This document shows, in pieces, positions 9,506 to 18,154 of a stretch of 59,988 nucleotides of DNA; the first letter of the stretch is position 1, and each line of letters begins with the position of its first letter. The stretch comes from Candidatus Krumholzibacteriota bacterium (GTDB lineage Bacteria; Krumholzibacteriota; Krumholzibacteriia; LZORAL124-64-63). The notes below the pieces were generated by a model that saw only the letters and a list, made by a program, of their open reading frames with translations, had not been told where the DNA came from and ran no database searches. The stretch is taken from assembly GCA_022711765.1 (NCBI GenBank), contig JAKLEB010000004.1, positions 1 to 59,988 of the forward strand, given 5' to 3'. Position numbers and translations under genes: made by a program.

Positions 9506-9997
9506 ATGAGCGCAACGACCAACGAGCTCGTCGACCAGATCCTCGCCGATTACCGGGGCGCGTCGCGCGACCAGCTGATCCCGGTCCTGCAGAAGGTCCA
9601 GACGGCCGAAGGCTACCTCTCGCAGGAGTCCCTCGCCCGGATCGGCCGGGAGATGAACCTGCCGGTCAGCAAGGTGTACGGCGTCGCGACCTTCTACAAC
9701 CAGTTCCGGTTCGCACCGCAGGGCAAGTACCACTTCATGCTCTGCCGCGGCACGGCCTGCCACGTGAAGGGCAGCAAGAAGCTGCTCGAGTCCGTGATCC
9801 GGACCCTCGGCATCGAGCCCGGCCAGACCAGCCGCGACCGCCTGTTCAGCCTCGAGATCGTGGCCTGCATGGGCGCCTGCGGACTGGCGCCCGCCCTGGC
9901 GGTCAACGGCGAGGTGTTCGCCAAGGTCACGCCGCTCAAGCTCAACAAGATCATCGAGGACTGCCGCGCGAAGGAGACCGCCCATGTCAACGCCTGA
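9506..9997 (+). CDS. NuoE/HydC-like [2Fe-2S] thioredoxin-fold subunit
   Basis: 163 residues, ATG 9506 preceded by AAGGAGA. An N-terminal helical bundle (about 1-60, with VYGVATFYNQF) is followed by a thioredoxin-like domain with four cluster cysteines: Cys80 and Cys85 (LCRGTAC), Cys121 and Cys125 (CMGAC). This is the 24-kDa-subunit pattern of complex I, NAD-reducing hydrogenases and NAD-linked formate dehydrogenases. It lies 20 bases after fdhA and overlaps the NuoF-like gene by 14 bases, indicating translational coupling. Expected role: carries electrons between the flavin subunit and formate dehydrogenase. Confidence 0.93.
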   Translation: MSATTNELVDQILADYRGASRDQLIPVLQKVQTAEGYLSQESLARIGREMNLPVSKVYGVATFYNQFRFAPQGKYHFMLCRGTACHVKGSKKLLESVIRTLGIEPGQTSRDRLFSLEIVACMGACGLAPALAVNGEVFAKVTPLKLNKIIEDCRAKETAHVNA

Positions 9998-12900
9998 GAG
10001 CCGCGCCAGCGGTTGCTGGTCCATCGATACGCCGCCGTCGCCGCAGCTGCTCGGCATCATCGCCGAGGGCCCCTGGGCGAAGGACCTCGCCGGCACCACC
10101 CTCGAGAAGCGGGTCGTCCAGCTGCGGCGCGAGGACGTGGATCGACCCACGGTGTTCGTGGGCACCGGGACCTGCGGCCTGGGGGCGGGCGCCGCCAAGA
10201 CCGTGGCCGCGGTCAAGGAGTACCTGGCGGCCACGGGAACCGCGGCGGACCTGGTCGAGGTCGGCTGCGTCGGGATCTGCTCCGAGGAGCCGATCCTGGA
10301 CGTGCAGCTGCCGGGCCGGGCCCGCATCAGCTACGCGAAGGCCGACGCCGACAAGGTGCCGGCGATCCTCGGCGCCGCCCTGGCCGGCCGCCCGCTCGCC
10401 GAGGGCTGCCTCGGCCAGCTGCGCACCGGCAGGACCGCGGCCTGGGACGACCTGCCCTGGCTCGACCAGCACCCGTTCCTCGCACCCCAGGTGCGCGTGG
10501 TGCTCAAGAGTTCGGGCATCATCGACCCCAGCTCCATCGACGAGTACATCGCCTGGGGCGGCTACAGCTCCTACAGCGAGATCCTCCGCAACCGCACGCC
10601 GGAGCAGGTCTGCGACGAGGTCCTCGCGAGCGGCCTGCGCGGTCGCGGCGGCGGCGGTTTCCCGACCGGCCGCAAGTGGAAGATGGCCCTCGCCGAGAAG
10701 GCGACGCAGAAGTACCTGATCTGCAACGCCGACGAGGGCGACCCCGGCGCGTTCATGGACCGCGCCGTGGGCGAGAGCGACCCGCACCGCCTGATCGAGG
10801 GCATCGCCATCGCCGCCTTCGGCATCGGCGCCACCAAGGCGTACATCTACATCCGCGCCGAGTACCCGCTCGCCGTACGCCGCCTCGAGATCGCCATCAG
10901 CCAGGCCAAGGCCTACGGCCTGCTCGGCAAGAACATCCTGGGCAGCGGCGTCGACCTCGAGATCATCATCAAGATGGGCGCCGGCGCGTTCGTCTGCGGC
11001 GAGGAGACCGCGCTCATGCACTCGATCGAGGGCAAGCGCGGCATGCCGCGGCCGCGGCCGCCGTTCCCGGCGAAGTCGGGGTTGTTCGGCAAGCCGACGA
11101 TCATCAACAACGTGGAGACCCTCGCCAACCTGCCCGCCGTGTTCGCCATCGGCGCGCCGGCGTTCGCCGCCATGGGCACCGAGGGCTCCAAGGGGACCAA
11201 GGTCTTCGCGCTGTCGGGCATGGTGCGGCGCACCGGTCTCGTGGAGATCCCGATGGGCACGACCCTGCGGGAGATCGTGATGCAGATCGGCGGCGGCACG
11301 CCCGGCAAGAAGAAGACCAAGGCCGTGCAGATCGGCGGGCCGTCCGGCGGCTGCATCCCCGAGCCGAGCATGGACGTCCGCACCGACTACGAGGAGCTCA
11401 AGAAGTACGGCGCGATCATGGGGTCCGGCGGCCTCGTCGTGATGGACGAGGGCACCTGCATGGTCGACCTCGCCAAGTTCTTCATGGAGTTCATCCAGTC
11501 CGAATCGTGCGGCAAGTGCATCCCGTGCCGCGAGGGCACGAAGCGCATGCTCGAGATCCTCGACTCGATGACGCACAATCGCCACAGCGAGACCGAGTTC
11601 GACGCCCTGCGGCGGTTCCAGGGTGTCATGGAGCTCGAGCGGCTCGCCAACGTGATCCGCGACTCCTCGCTGTGCGGCCTGGGGCAGACCGCGCCCAACC
11701 CGGTGCTCGCCACCCTGCGCTGGTACCGCGACGAGTACGAGGCGCACGTCTACGAGCGCCGCTGTCCGGCCGGCGCCTGCAAGGACCTCGTCGGCGCCCC
11801 CTGCGAGACCGGCTGCCCGGTGGGCACCGAGGTGTGGCGCTACGTGGCCCACGTGGCCCGCGGCGAGTACGACAACGCCTACCAGATCATCCGCCAGGCC
11901 AACCCGTTCCCCTCGGCGTGCGCGCGCGTCTGCAACCATCCCTGCGAGTCGCTGTGCCGCTGCGGCGCCACGGGCGGCGATCCGATCGCGATCCGCACGC
12001 TCAAGCGCTTCGTGGTCGACCGGGTCGACCCGGCATCGTTCAAGGTCGACGTCAAGAAGGCCACCGACCGCGCGAAGAAGGTGGCGGTCATCGGCGCCGG
12101 GCCGGCCGGACTGACGGCGGCCCACTGCCTGTCGGTCAAGGGCCACCGGGTCACGATCTTCGAGAAGGAGAAGCGGCCAGGCGGCATGCTCGTGTGCGCG
12201 ATCCCCGAGTACCGGCTGCCCCGTCAGGTCCTCGACCGCGAGATCAAGTCCCTGCTGAACGAGAACACCGACCTGAAGGTCGAGCACGCGCTCGGCCGGG
12301 ACTTCACGATCGACAGCCTGCTCGCGGGCGGCTTCGACGCGGTGTACCTCGCCATGGGTTCGCACCAGAGCAAGCGGCTCGGCGTGCCGGGCGAGGACGC
12401 GCAGGGGATCCTCCCGGGCATCGAGTTCCTCAAGGCCTACAACCTGCACGGCAAGGAGCTGGGCAAGGGCAAGGTCGGCATCGTCGGCGGCGGCAACTCC
12501 GCGATCGACGCCGCCCGGGTGGCCCGGCGGCAGAAAGCCGTCAAGCACGTCACCGTGTTCTACCGTCGCACCGAGGCCGAGATGCCGGCGTACCGCGAGG
12601 AGATCGAGGCGGCCCGCGAGGAGGGGGTCGAGATCGTCGAGCTGGTGGCGCCGGTGGCGGTCATCGCGAAGGACGGCGTCGTCCGCGGCCTCCGGTTGCA
12701 GCGCAACGAGCTCGGTCCGCCGGACGACAGCGGCCGGCGCCGGCCGGTGCCGGTGCCCGGCTCGGAATACGACGTCGAGCTGGACATCGTCGTCGCGGCG
12801 ATCTCGGAGGAGCCCAGCACGGCCGCCGTCACCGGGCTCACGCTCACGAGCTGGGGTTCGATCCGCACGAACACCGAGTCGCACATCACGAGCCGGCCGG

Positions 12901-13229
12901 GCGTCTTCGGCGGCGGTGACGTCGTCCGCGGTCCGAACACCGTGGTCGACGCGGTGCACGACGGCAAGGACGCGGCCGAGATGATCGACCGCTACCTGAC
13001 CGGCAAGAACCTGAAGCGCATCGTCAGGGTCAAGCTGCCGACCGTGTACCTCGAGCCGGCCGCCGTCCCCGAGAGCGACGAGACCCCGGTCCGGGTCAAG
13101 TCCCCGCACCTGGCCGTGGCCGAGCGCCGTCAGAACTTCAGCGAGGTCGAGCTCGCGATCAACGAGGCGGCGGCCCGCTGCGAGGCGCAACGGTGCCTGC
13201 GCTGCGACCTCGAGTTCACGCAGCCGTGA
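9984..13229 (+). CDS. NuoF-like NADH:flavin subunit fused to a GltD/NfnB-like FAD-dependent NAD(P)H oxidoreductase
   Basis: 1081 residues, ATG 9984 with AAGGAGA. Three parts. Residues 1-140: thioredoxin-like [2Fe-2S] domain as in HydB, but only three obvious ligand cysteines (Cys64, 95, 99). Residues 150-580: NuoF core with the FMN glycine loop (RGRGGGGFPTGRKW, 219-232), NADH site (CNADEGDPG from 248) and [4Fe-4S] ligands Cys509, 512, 515 and 564. Residues 585-1081: a cysteine-rich Fer4_20 helical domain (C-x4/5-C repeats at 594-660), then two dinucleotide folds (GAGPAGL near 704 and GIVGGGNSAID near 830) as in the glutamate synthase small subunit and NfnB. A single chain could thus bring FMN/NADH and FAD/NADPH sites together beside formate dehydrogenase, suggesting transhydrogenation or bifurcation. 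The domain calls are firm; the energetic role is inference. Confidence 0.92.
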   Translation: MSTPESRASGCWSIDTPPSPQLLGIIAEGPWAKDLAGTTLEKRVVQLRREDVDRPTVFVGTGTCGLGAGAAKTVAAVKEYLAATGTAADLVEVGCVGICSEEPILDVQLPGRARISYAKADADKVPAILGAALAGRPLAEGCLGQLRTGRTAAWDDLPWLDQHPFLAPQVRVVLKSSGIIDPSSIDEYIAWGGYSSYSEILRNRTPEQVCDEVLASGLRGRGGGGFPTGRKWKMALAEKATQKYLICNADEGDPGAFMDRAVGESDPHRLIEGIAIAAFGIGATKAYIYIRAEYPLAVRRLEIAISQAKAYGLLGKNILGSGVDLEIIIKMGAGAFVCGEETALMHSIEGKRGMPRPRPPFPAKSGLFGKPTIINNVETLANLPAVFAIGAPAFAAMGTEGSKGTKVFALSGMVRRTGLVEIPMGTTLREIVMQIGGGTPGKKKTKAVQIGGPSGGCIPEPSMDVRTDYEELKKYGAIMGSGGLVVMDEGTCMVDLAKFFMEFIQSESCGKCIPCREGTKRMLEILDSMTHNRHSETEFDALRRFQGVMELERLANVIRDSSLCGLGQTAPNPVLATLRWYRDEYEAHVYERRCPAGACKDLVGAPCETGCPVGTEVWRYVAHVARGEYDNAYQIIRQANPFPSACARVCNHPCESLCRCGATGGDPIAIRTLKRFVVDRVDPASFKVDVKKATDRAKKVAVIGAGPAGLTAAHCLSVKGHRVTIFEKEKRPGGMLVCAIPEYRLPRQVLDREIKSLLNENTDLKVEHALGRDFTIDSLLAGGFDAVYLAMGSHQSKRLGVPGEDAQGILPGIEFLKAYNLHGKELGKGKVGIVGGGNSAIDAARVARRQKAVKHVTVFYRRTEAEMPAYREEIEAAREEGVEIVELVAPVAVIAKDGVVRGLRLQRNELGPPDDSGRRRPVPVPGSEYDVELDIVVAAISEEPSTAAVTGLTLTSWGSIRTNTESHITSRPGVFGGGDVVRGPNTVVDAVHDGKDAAEMIDRYLTGKNLKRIVRVKLPTVYLEPAAVPESDETPVRVKSPHLAVAERRQNFSEVELAINEAAARCEAQRCLRCDLEFTQP

Positions 13230-13287
13230 CGAACATTCCACCGGCGGTCGCCGCGCCGCGGCGGCGACCGAGGCGAGGGAACGAGCC

Positions 13288-13680
13288 ATGAGCGATACCA
13301 AGAAGATCCTCGTCGTCGACGACGATCCCGACTGCCTGGACCAGACCGCCGCGATGCTGCAGGCGACCGGCCACGAGCTGATCCTGGCGTCCTCCCAGGC
13401 CGAGGCCGAGGAGCTGCTGCTGCGCCATCAGCCGAGCCTCGCGGTCCTCGACCTCATGATGGAGGAGATGGACTCGGGATTCGTGCTCTGCCACACGATC
13501 AAGAAGCTGTATCCTGACATGCCGGTGATCCTGCTGACCGGCGTGACCGCGGCCACAGGCATGTCCTTCAAGTCGCCGGATCCGCGAGTCAGCCGCTGGG
13601 TCGAGGCCGACGTCATGCTCGACAAGCCGGTGCGGCCCGAGTCGTTGCGCAGCACGGTCGCCAAGCTGCTGAAGGAATAG
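13288..13680 (+). CDS. Single-domain response regulator (CheY-like receiver)
   Basis: 130 residues, all receiver domain. The acidic pocket is DDD near residues 11-13, the phospho-acceptor lies in LDLMMEE (Asp near 55), the Thr/Ser switch is LLTGV and the conserved Lys is in LDKPVRPE. No output domain. It sits 58 bases after the NuoF-GltD gene and immediately before two histidine-kinase genes, so it is probably their phosphorelay partner and tied to the redox operon. The start ATG 13288 has a purine-rich AGGGAACGAG upstream. Confidence 0.9.
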   Translation: MSDTKKILVVDDDPDCLDQTAAMLQATGHELILASSQAEAEELLLRHQPSLAVLDLMMEEMDSGFVLCHTIKKLYPDMPVILLTGVTAATGMSFKSPDPRVSRWVEADVMLDKPVRPESLRSTVAKLLKE

Positions 13681-13686
13681 CGTCGG

Positions 13687-15717
13687 GTGACGCTCGCCAT
13701 GGGAAACGACGGGAACCTCTGCTTCGTCAGGACGATCCCGGACCGCTGCCGGGTCTGCTTCGCCTGCGTCCGGGAATGCCCGGCCAAGGCGATCCGGATC
13801 GAGAGCGGCCAGGCCCAGGTCATGCCGGAGCGGTGCATCGGCTGCGGCAATTGCGTGCAGGTCTGTTCCCAGCACGCCAAGGTCTGCGTGTCGACGACCG
13901 ACGAGGTCGAACGCCTGCTGGCCTCTGGCCATCCGGTCGCCGCCGCGATCGCGCCGAGCTTCCCGGCGGAATTCCAGGCCGAGTACGACTTCCGCGTCCT
14001 CGTGGGCATGATCCGGGCCCTGGGGTTCGAGCTCGTCACCGAGGTCGCGTTCGGCGCCGACCTCGTGGCCGAGCGCTACCGCCAGCTCTTCGTCCAGTCG
14101 CGGGGCGGCCGCCACGTGGCGACGACCTGCCCCGCCGTGGTGGGCTTCGTCGAGCGCTACCACCCGAAGATCCTCGGCTCCCTGGCGCCCATCGTCTCTC
14201 CCATGGTCGCGATGTCGCGCGCCCTCAAGCACATCCACGGCCCCGACCTGAAGATCGTGTTCATCGGCCCGTGCATCGGCAAGAAGGTCGAGGCCCACGA
14301 CGACCAGGTCGCCGGCGAGATCGACGGCGTGCTCACCTTCGCGGAGCTGCGGCAGCTCTTCGAGGCTCACGGCGTCGGCCCCCACAACAGCGAGCCGTCG
14401 GATTTCGACGGGCCGCAGCCGGGCCTGGGGGCCCTGTTCCCGCTGTCGACCGGCCTGTTGCAGGCCGCGGGCATCGCCGAGGACCTCGTCACCAACGACG
14501 TCGTCGCGGCCTACGGGAAGGCGCGCTTCAACGCCGCCTTCGAGGACCTGGCCGAGGACGCCCTCGAGGGCACGCTCCTCGAGATCCTGTTCTGCAACGG
14601 CTGCGTCATGGGCCCGGGCATGACGACCAAGGAGCCGCTGTTCAAGCGCCGCACCCGCGTCAGCCACTACGTCCGCTACCGCCTGGCGATGCTGGACCGC
14701 ACGGCGTGGAACCACAACATGGCGAGCCTTGCCGGGCTCGACCTGTCGCGGCGCTTCACCGACCGCACGCAGCGGCTGCCGTCGCCCTCGACGCCCGAGG
14801 TCGACGCCATCCTGGCGCGCATGGGCAAGACGTCGGCCGCGGACGAGCTCAACTGCGGCGCCTGCGGCTACGCGACGTGTCGCGAGCACGCCGCGGCGAT
14901 CCACGCGGGCATCGCCGAGAGCGAGATGTGCCTGCCGTACACGATCGCCGAGCTGCAGAAGACCGTGGCCGAGCTCTCGCAGAGCCACGATCAGCTCCGC
15001 AGCACGCAGGAGCAGCTCATGCACAACGAGCGGCTCGCCAGCATGGGCCAGCTGGCGGCCGGCGTCGCCCACGAGCTGAACAACCCGCTCGGCGTGGTCC
15101 TGATGTACGCCCACCTCGTGAAGGACGAGGTCGGCGAGGACAGCGCCCTGCAGAAGGACCTCGCGCTCATCGCCGAGCAAGCCGACCGCTGCAAGCGGAT
15201 CGTCTCGAGCCTGCTCGACTTCGCGCGCGAGAACAAGGTGCTCCTGCAGTCGGTCCCCATCGACGAGTTCGTGGACAAGGTGATCGCGAGCGTGCCGATC
15301 CCGGCGAACGTGACGGTCGAGGTGGCGCGCAACCACGCGCACAGCCATTGCGAGATGGACCCCGAGCAGTTCACGCAGGTGATGACCAACCTCATCGCCA
15401 ACGCCTGCGCCGCGATGGAGAAAGGCGGCACGCTCACGCTCGAGACCCGCGAGCACGAGGACCACCTGCTGTTCATCGTCAAGGACACCGGCTGCGGCAT
15501 CAAGCCCGAGCACCGGGCGCGGCTGTTCCAGCCCTTCTTCACGACCAAGCAGCTCGGCAAGGGCACCGGTCTCGGGCTGTCGGTGGCCTACGGCATCGTC
15601 AAGATGCACCGCGGCGCGATCACGGTGGAATCCAACAGCGATCCCGCGGCCGGACCCACGGGGACCAAGTTCACGGTCGCGATCCCGCGCGCGCACCGCG
15701 CCGAGCGGCTGGGGTAG
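13687..15717 (+). CDS. Redox-sensing histidine kinase with [FeFe]-hydrogenase-like H-cluster domain
   Basis: 676 residues. I prefer GTG 13687 (AAGGAA nine bases upstream); ATG 13699 is the alternative. Domains in order: two [4Fe-4S] ferredoxin clusters (Cys21, 24, 27, 31; Cys50, 53, 56, 60); an [FeFe]-hydrogenase large-subunit domain (about 75-340) retaining the cysteines of the three H-cluster motifs (ATTCPAV Cys148, GPCIGKKVE Cys196, LFCNGCVMGPG Cys303 and 306); a Fes-type [4Fe-4S] domain (Cys390, 393, 398, 415); a coiled-coil linker (about 418-450); HisKA with GVAHELNNPLG (His462); and an HATPase domain with G-rich ATP lid ending near 665. No membrane helix, so cytoplasmic. Position directly after the formate dehydrogenase operon suggests it senses H2 or ferredoxin redox state and controls that operon. 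Family resemblance: hydrogenase-like sensory proteins (HydS/group C type). Confidence 0.9.
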   Translation: MTLAMGNDGNLCFVRTIPDRCRVCFACVRECPAKAIRIESGQAQVMPERCIGCGNCVQVCSQHAKVCVSTTDEVERLLASGHPVAAAIAPSFPAEFQAEYDFRVLVGMIRALGFELVTEVAFGADLVAERYRQLFVQSRGGRHVATTCPAVVGFVERYHPKILGSLAPIVSPMVAMSRALKHIHGPDLKIVFIGPCIGKKVEAHDDQVAGEIDGVLTFAELRQLFEAHGVGPHNSEPSDFDGPQPGLGALFPLSTGLLQAAGIAEDLVTNDVVAAYGKARFNAAFEDLAEDALEGTLLEILFCNGCVMGPGMTTKEPLFKRRTRVSHYVRYRLAMLDRTAWNHNMASLAGLDLSRRFTDRTQRLPSPSTPEVDAILARMGKTSAADELNCGACGYATCREHAAAIHAGIAESEMCLPYTIAELQKTVAELSQSHDQLRSTQEQLMHNERLASMGQLAAGVAHELNNPLGVVLMYAHLVKDEVGEDSALQKDLALIAEQADRCKRIVSSLLDFARENKVLLQSVPIDEFVDKVIASVPIPANVTVEVARNHAHSHCEMDPEQFTQVMTNLIANACAAMEKGGTLTLETREHEDHLLFIVKDTGCGIKPEHRARLFQPFFTTKQLGKGTGLGLSVAYGIVKMHRGAITVESNSDPAAGPTGTKFTVAIPRAHRAERLG

Positions 15718-15719
15718 TG

Positions 15720-16859
15720 ATGGACCAGACCCTGCGGATCCTGGTGACCGACGACGAGGCCGGCATGCGCGACGGCGCGGTCCGCGTGCTCGGCAACTTC
15801 AGCTCGCGCTTCGACGAGCTGGACACGAAGGTGAGCTATACCGTCGAGACCGCGGGCAGCGGCGAGGAGGCGCTGGAGATCATCGGGCGGCAGCGGCCGG
15901 ACCTCCTTCTGCTCGACTACAAGCTCCCCGGCATCAGCGGCCTCGACGTGCTGGCGCAGACCCAGGTCAATCCCCGCGACATGATCACGGTCATGATCAC
16001 CGCCTACGCCTCCCTGGAGACCGCGATCACCGCCACGAAGCAGGGCGCGTTCGACTTCCTCACCAAGCCGTTCACGCCGCAGGAGCTGCGGGTCGCGGTG
16101 CGCAAGGCGACGAGCCAGCTGCTCCTGTTGCGCGAGGCGCAGCGCCTGGCCGACGAGAAGCGGCGCATCCGCTTCGAGTTCATCTCGGTGCTGTCCCACG
16201 AGCTGAAGGCGCCGCTCAACGCCGTCGAGAGCCACCTCAACCTGATCCAGGAGAACGTCGCGAGCGGCGGCGACGCCAAGGCGCTCGCGCACTCGGTGGC
16301 GCGGTCCCTGGCGCGCATCCAGGGCATGCGCAAGCTCATCTTCGACCTGATCGACATGACCCGCATCGAGTCCGGCACCATGGCGCGGAACCTCGCCGAG
16401 AACGACCTCGTCGAGATCGCGCGCGGCTCGCTCGAGACGCAGGCGCCGATCGCGGCCGAGCGGCGGATCAGCCTGGCCCTCGACGCGCCGGCGCCGGTTG
16501 CGGCCGTGTGCGACCGCGGCGAGCTCGAGATCGTGCTCAACAACCTGGTCTCGAACGCGGTCAAGTACAACCGGGACGGCGGATCGGTCCGCGTGCGCCT
16601 GCGCAGGGACGAGAGCGCGGCTCGCATCGAGGTCGAGGACACCGGCATCGGCCTGAGCGAGGCGGAGGTCGCCCGGCTGTTCGCCGACTTCGTCCGGATC
16701 AAGAACGAGAAGACCCGGCACATCGAGGGCTCGGGTCTCGGCCTGTCCACGCTGAAGAAGATCGCCGGCCTCTACGGCGGCGAGATCTCGGTGCGCAGCG
16801 AGCCGGACGTGGGCTCGACGTTCACGTTCGTGCTGCCGCAGGCGGCGGCGTCGGGCTGA
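15720..16859 (+). CDS. Receiver-histidine kinase hybrid protein
   Basis: 379 residues, ATG 15720 two bases after the previous stop, so translationally coupled. The N-terminal receiver (about 6-130) has acidic residues TDDE, phospho-acceptor in LLLLDYKLPG, ITAYAS and the Lys of FLTKPF. A short helical linker leads to HisKA with VLSHELKAPLNAV (phospho-His) and an HATPase domain (N box NNLVSNAVKYN, G boxes EDTGIGLS and GSGLGLS). Having the receiver before the kinase core means its activity is gated by another kinase, most simply the H-cluster kinase just upstream. Third of three signalling genes attached to the formate dehydrogenase operon. Confidence 0.9.
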   Translation: MDQTLRILVTDDEAGMRDGAVRVLGNFSSRFDELDTKVSYTVETAGSGEEALEIIGRQRPDLLLLDYKLPGISGLDVLAQTQVNPRDMITVMITAYASLETAITATKQGAFDFLTKPFTPQELRVAVRKATSQLLLLREAQRLADEKRRIRFEFISVLSHELKAPLNAVESHLNLIQENVASGGDAKALAHSVARSLARIQGMRKLIFDLIDMTRIESGTMARNLAENDLVEIARGSLETQAPIAAERRISLALDAPAPVAAVCDRGELEIVLNNLVSNAVKYNRDGGSVRVRLRRDESAARIEVEDTGIGLSEAEVARLFADFVRIKNEKTRHIEGSGLGLSTLKKIAGLYGGEISVRSEPDVGSTFTFVLPQAAASG

Positions 16860-17605
16860 CGACCGCCATCACCCCCGGCACCTCCACCCCCGCGCGCCCC
16901 AGCGGCCGCGCCACGACGCGGCACCACACCGGCCGGTCCTTCCCCACCAGCTCCTCCGCGCCGACCTCGCACTCCGCCCGCGCCGCCCGCGCCACCGCCC
17001 CGTCGTCCGCGAACGCGAGCCCGCGGTGCAGGAACAGCGGAAAGCCCTCCCCGTGGAACGCCCGCTCCACGCGCCAGCGCGGAGCCTCGCGCCGCAGGTC
17101 GACCGTGCGGGTCGTCGGCCGCAGCGCGAACCGCACGAACGCGACCGCGGCTGGCTCGCGCCATCGCTGCACGGCGTTCACCGCGACCGCCTCCCGGCTC
17201 ACGCCGTAGCACTTCGCGAGCGCTAGGAGCCGGCCGGGCGTCAATCCCGCGTCCTGCAGGTCGGACCCGAACTGCTCGGGCGGCATGAGGAGGCGCGCCG
17301 CGCCGCGATCCACCAGCCGCTCGATCGCCGCATCCGGCCGCGCGGTTCAGCAGGATCCGGAAGAGCCCAGTCCCCGCCTCGATCAGCGCGCCGTCGCAGT
17401 CGAGGGTCGGGTCGTCCACGGTCACCACGTCCACGCCGAGCGCGGCTGCGCAGGCGTCGAGGTCCACCGGGGGCTCGAGGCCCACGCCCAGCGCCGCGAG
17501 CTCGTCGCGCAGGCGATCGACGCGCTGGTCGACCGCCGCCTCAGGCGAGAGGCCGGGATGAGCGGCGCGCAGCGCGGCGATGGGGTCGAACGGCCGGGCG
17601 GTCAC
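16822..17605 (-). pseudogene. Broken ImmA/IrrE-type metallopeptidase (catalytic HExxH lost, frameshifted)
   Basis: Starts at GTG 17605, sharing the four bases GTGA with the stop of the XRE regulator gene, the usual coupled arrangement of XRE-ImmA pairs. The first frame gives an ImmA-like N-terminus ending at GLFRILLNR (about 17345). The family's next element, a strand and the zinc site HELGH, is absent in all frames. The C-terminal half resumes directly in another frame as IERLVDRGAARLLMP, matching the ImmA segment just after the zinc helix, and runs to the stop at 16822. The simplest reading is a deletion of some tens of bases that removed the active site and shifted the frame. The end overlaps the convergent kinase gene by 38 bases. 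An assembly error at the junction is the alternative. Confidence 0.7.
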
Positions 17606-18021
17606 GGCGTCTCCTGGCTCGGCTCGCGCGTGAAGATCTCCAGCTGGTTCACGAGGATCTCGTACTGCTCCGGCTGCTGCGGGTACTTGCCGCGGAACTG
17701 GATGCGCTGCAGGTCGGCGATCGTGCGCGGCCCGAGCGGCCGGCCCTGCTTCTCGCGCAGCGCGACGTACTTCGCAAGTGCAGGTGGGAGCGGCTCGTCG
17801 GACCGCGGCGACCAGCTCGACGCCTCCTGATCCAGCAGCTCGTCCAGCCCGAGCCCCAGCGCGTCGGCGATGCGCTTGGCGATGTGCACGCTGGGGTTGC
17901 GCTGGTTCTCGTTCTCGAGCTGCGACAGGTAGCCCTTGTTCACCCCTGTGCGCTGCTCGAGATCGTTGAGCGAGAGGCCCAGCCGCTTCCTGATCTCACG
18001 GACCCGCTGACCGAAACCCAT
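17602..18021 (-). CDS. XRE-family HTH transcriptional repressor (ImmR-like)
   Basis: 139 residues from ATG 18021 (AAAGGAGCC upstream). An N-terminal five-helix HTH of the Cro/cI type covers about residues 4-62 (GQRVREIRKRLGLSLNDLE, GVNKGYLSQLEN, then IAKRIADALG). A C-terminal region of about 75 residues carries no enzyme motif. It lies upstream of, and overlaps, the ImmA-like pseudogene, and is divergent from the helicase/DUF932 operon. In ICEBs1 and many prophages such a pair acts as repressor plus anti-repressor protease. Two matching dyads in its promoter region (18059-18075 and 18101-18118) are its likely operators. Confidence 0.88.
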   Translation of the reverse strand: MGFGQRVREIRKRLGLSLNDLEQRTGVNKGYLSQLENENQRNPSVHIAKRIADALGLGLDELLDQEASSWSPRSDEPLPPALAKYVALREKQGRPLGPRTIADLQRIQFRGKYPQQPEQYEILVNQLEIFTREPSQETP

Positions 18022-18044
18022 GGCGCCTGGCTCCTTTCGCTGCC

Positions 18045-18076
18045 CATGGTACCACACCGGTTTGTTTTTGCAAACT
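18045..18076 (-). promoter_or_regulatory. Candidate xre promoter with operator O1
   Basis: O1 is GGTTT-N8-AAAC at 18059-18075. On the minus strand a TTGCAA (-35, complement of 18068-18073) and TACCAT (-10, complement of 18046-18051) stand 16 bases apart, upstream of the XRE start at 18021. O1 overlaps the -35 and spacer, which would give autorepression. O1 and O2 are 42 bp apart, about four helical turns, so bound repressors would lie on the same face. Confidence 0.55.
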
Positions 18077-18081
18077 TCCAG

Positions 18082-18118
18082 TTGCTCGCGGATGACCGTT
18101 GGTTTATGATAACAAACC
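18082..18118 (+). promoter_or_regulatory. Candidate helicase-operon promoter with operator O2
   Basis: TTGCTC (18082-18087) and TATGAT (18105-18110) are separated by 17 bases and point toward the helicase start at 18155. O2, GGTTT-N8-AAACC at 18101-18118, covers the -10. It has the same half-sites and the same 8-base spacing as O1, so one repressor dimer type should bind both. Occupancy would block the helicase operon. Repressor identity is inferred from position. Confidence 0.6.
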
Positions 18119-18154
18119 CAATCCCAGGGAACCGCACCGCCTGGAGGTTACAAT

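Noticed and set aside
6570..9515. 981-codon open frame on the - strand across the formate dehydrogenase gene
   Set aside because: Antisense shadow; the opposite strand has complete cluster ligands and the Sec motif.
9987..13301. 1104-codon open frame on the - strand
   Set aside because: Antisense of the NuoF-GltD fusion; composition is His/Arg/Ala-rich without motifs.
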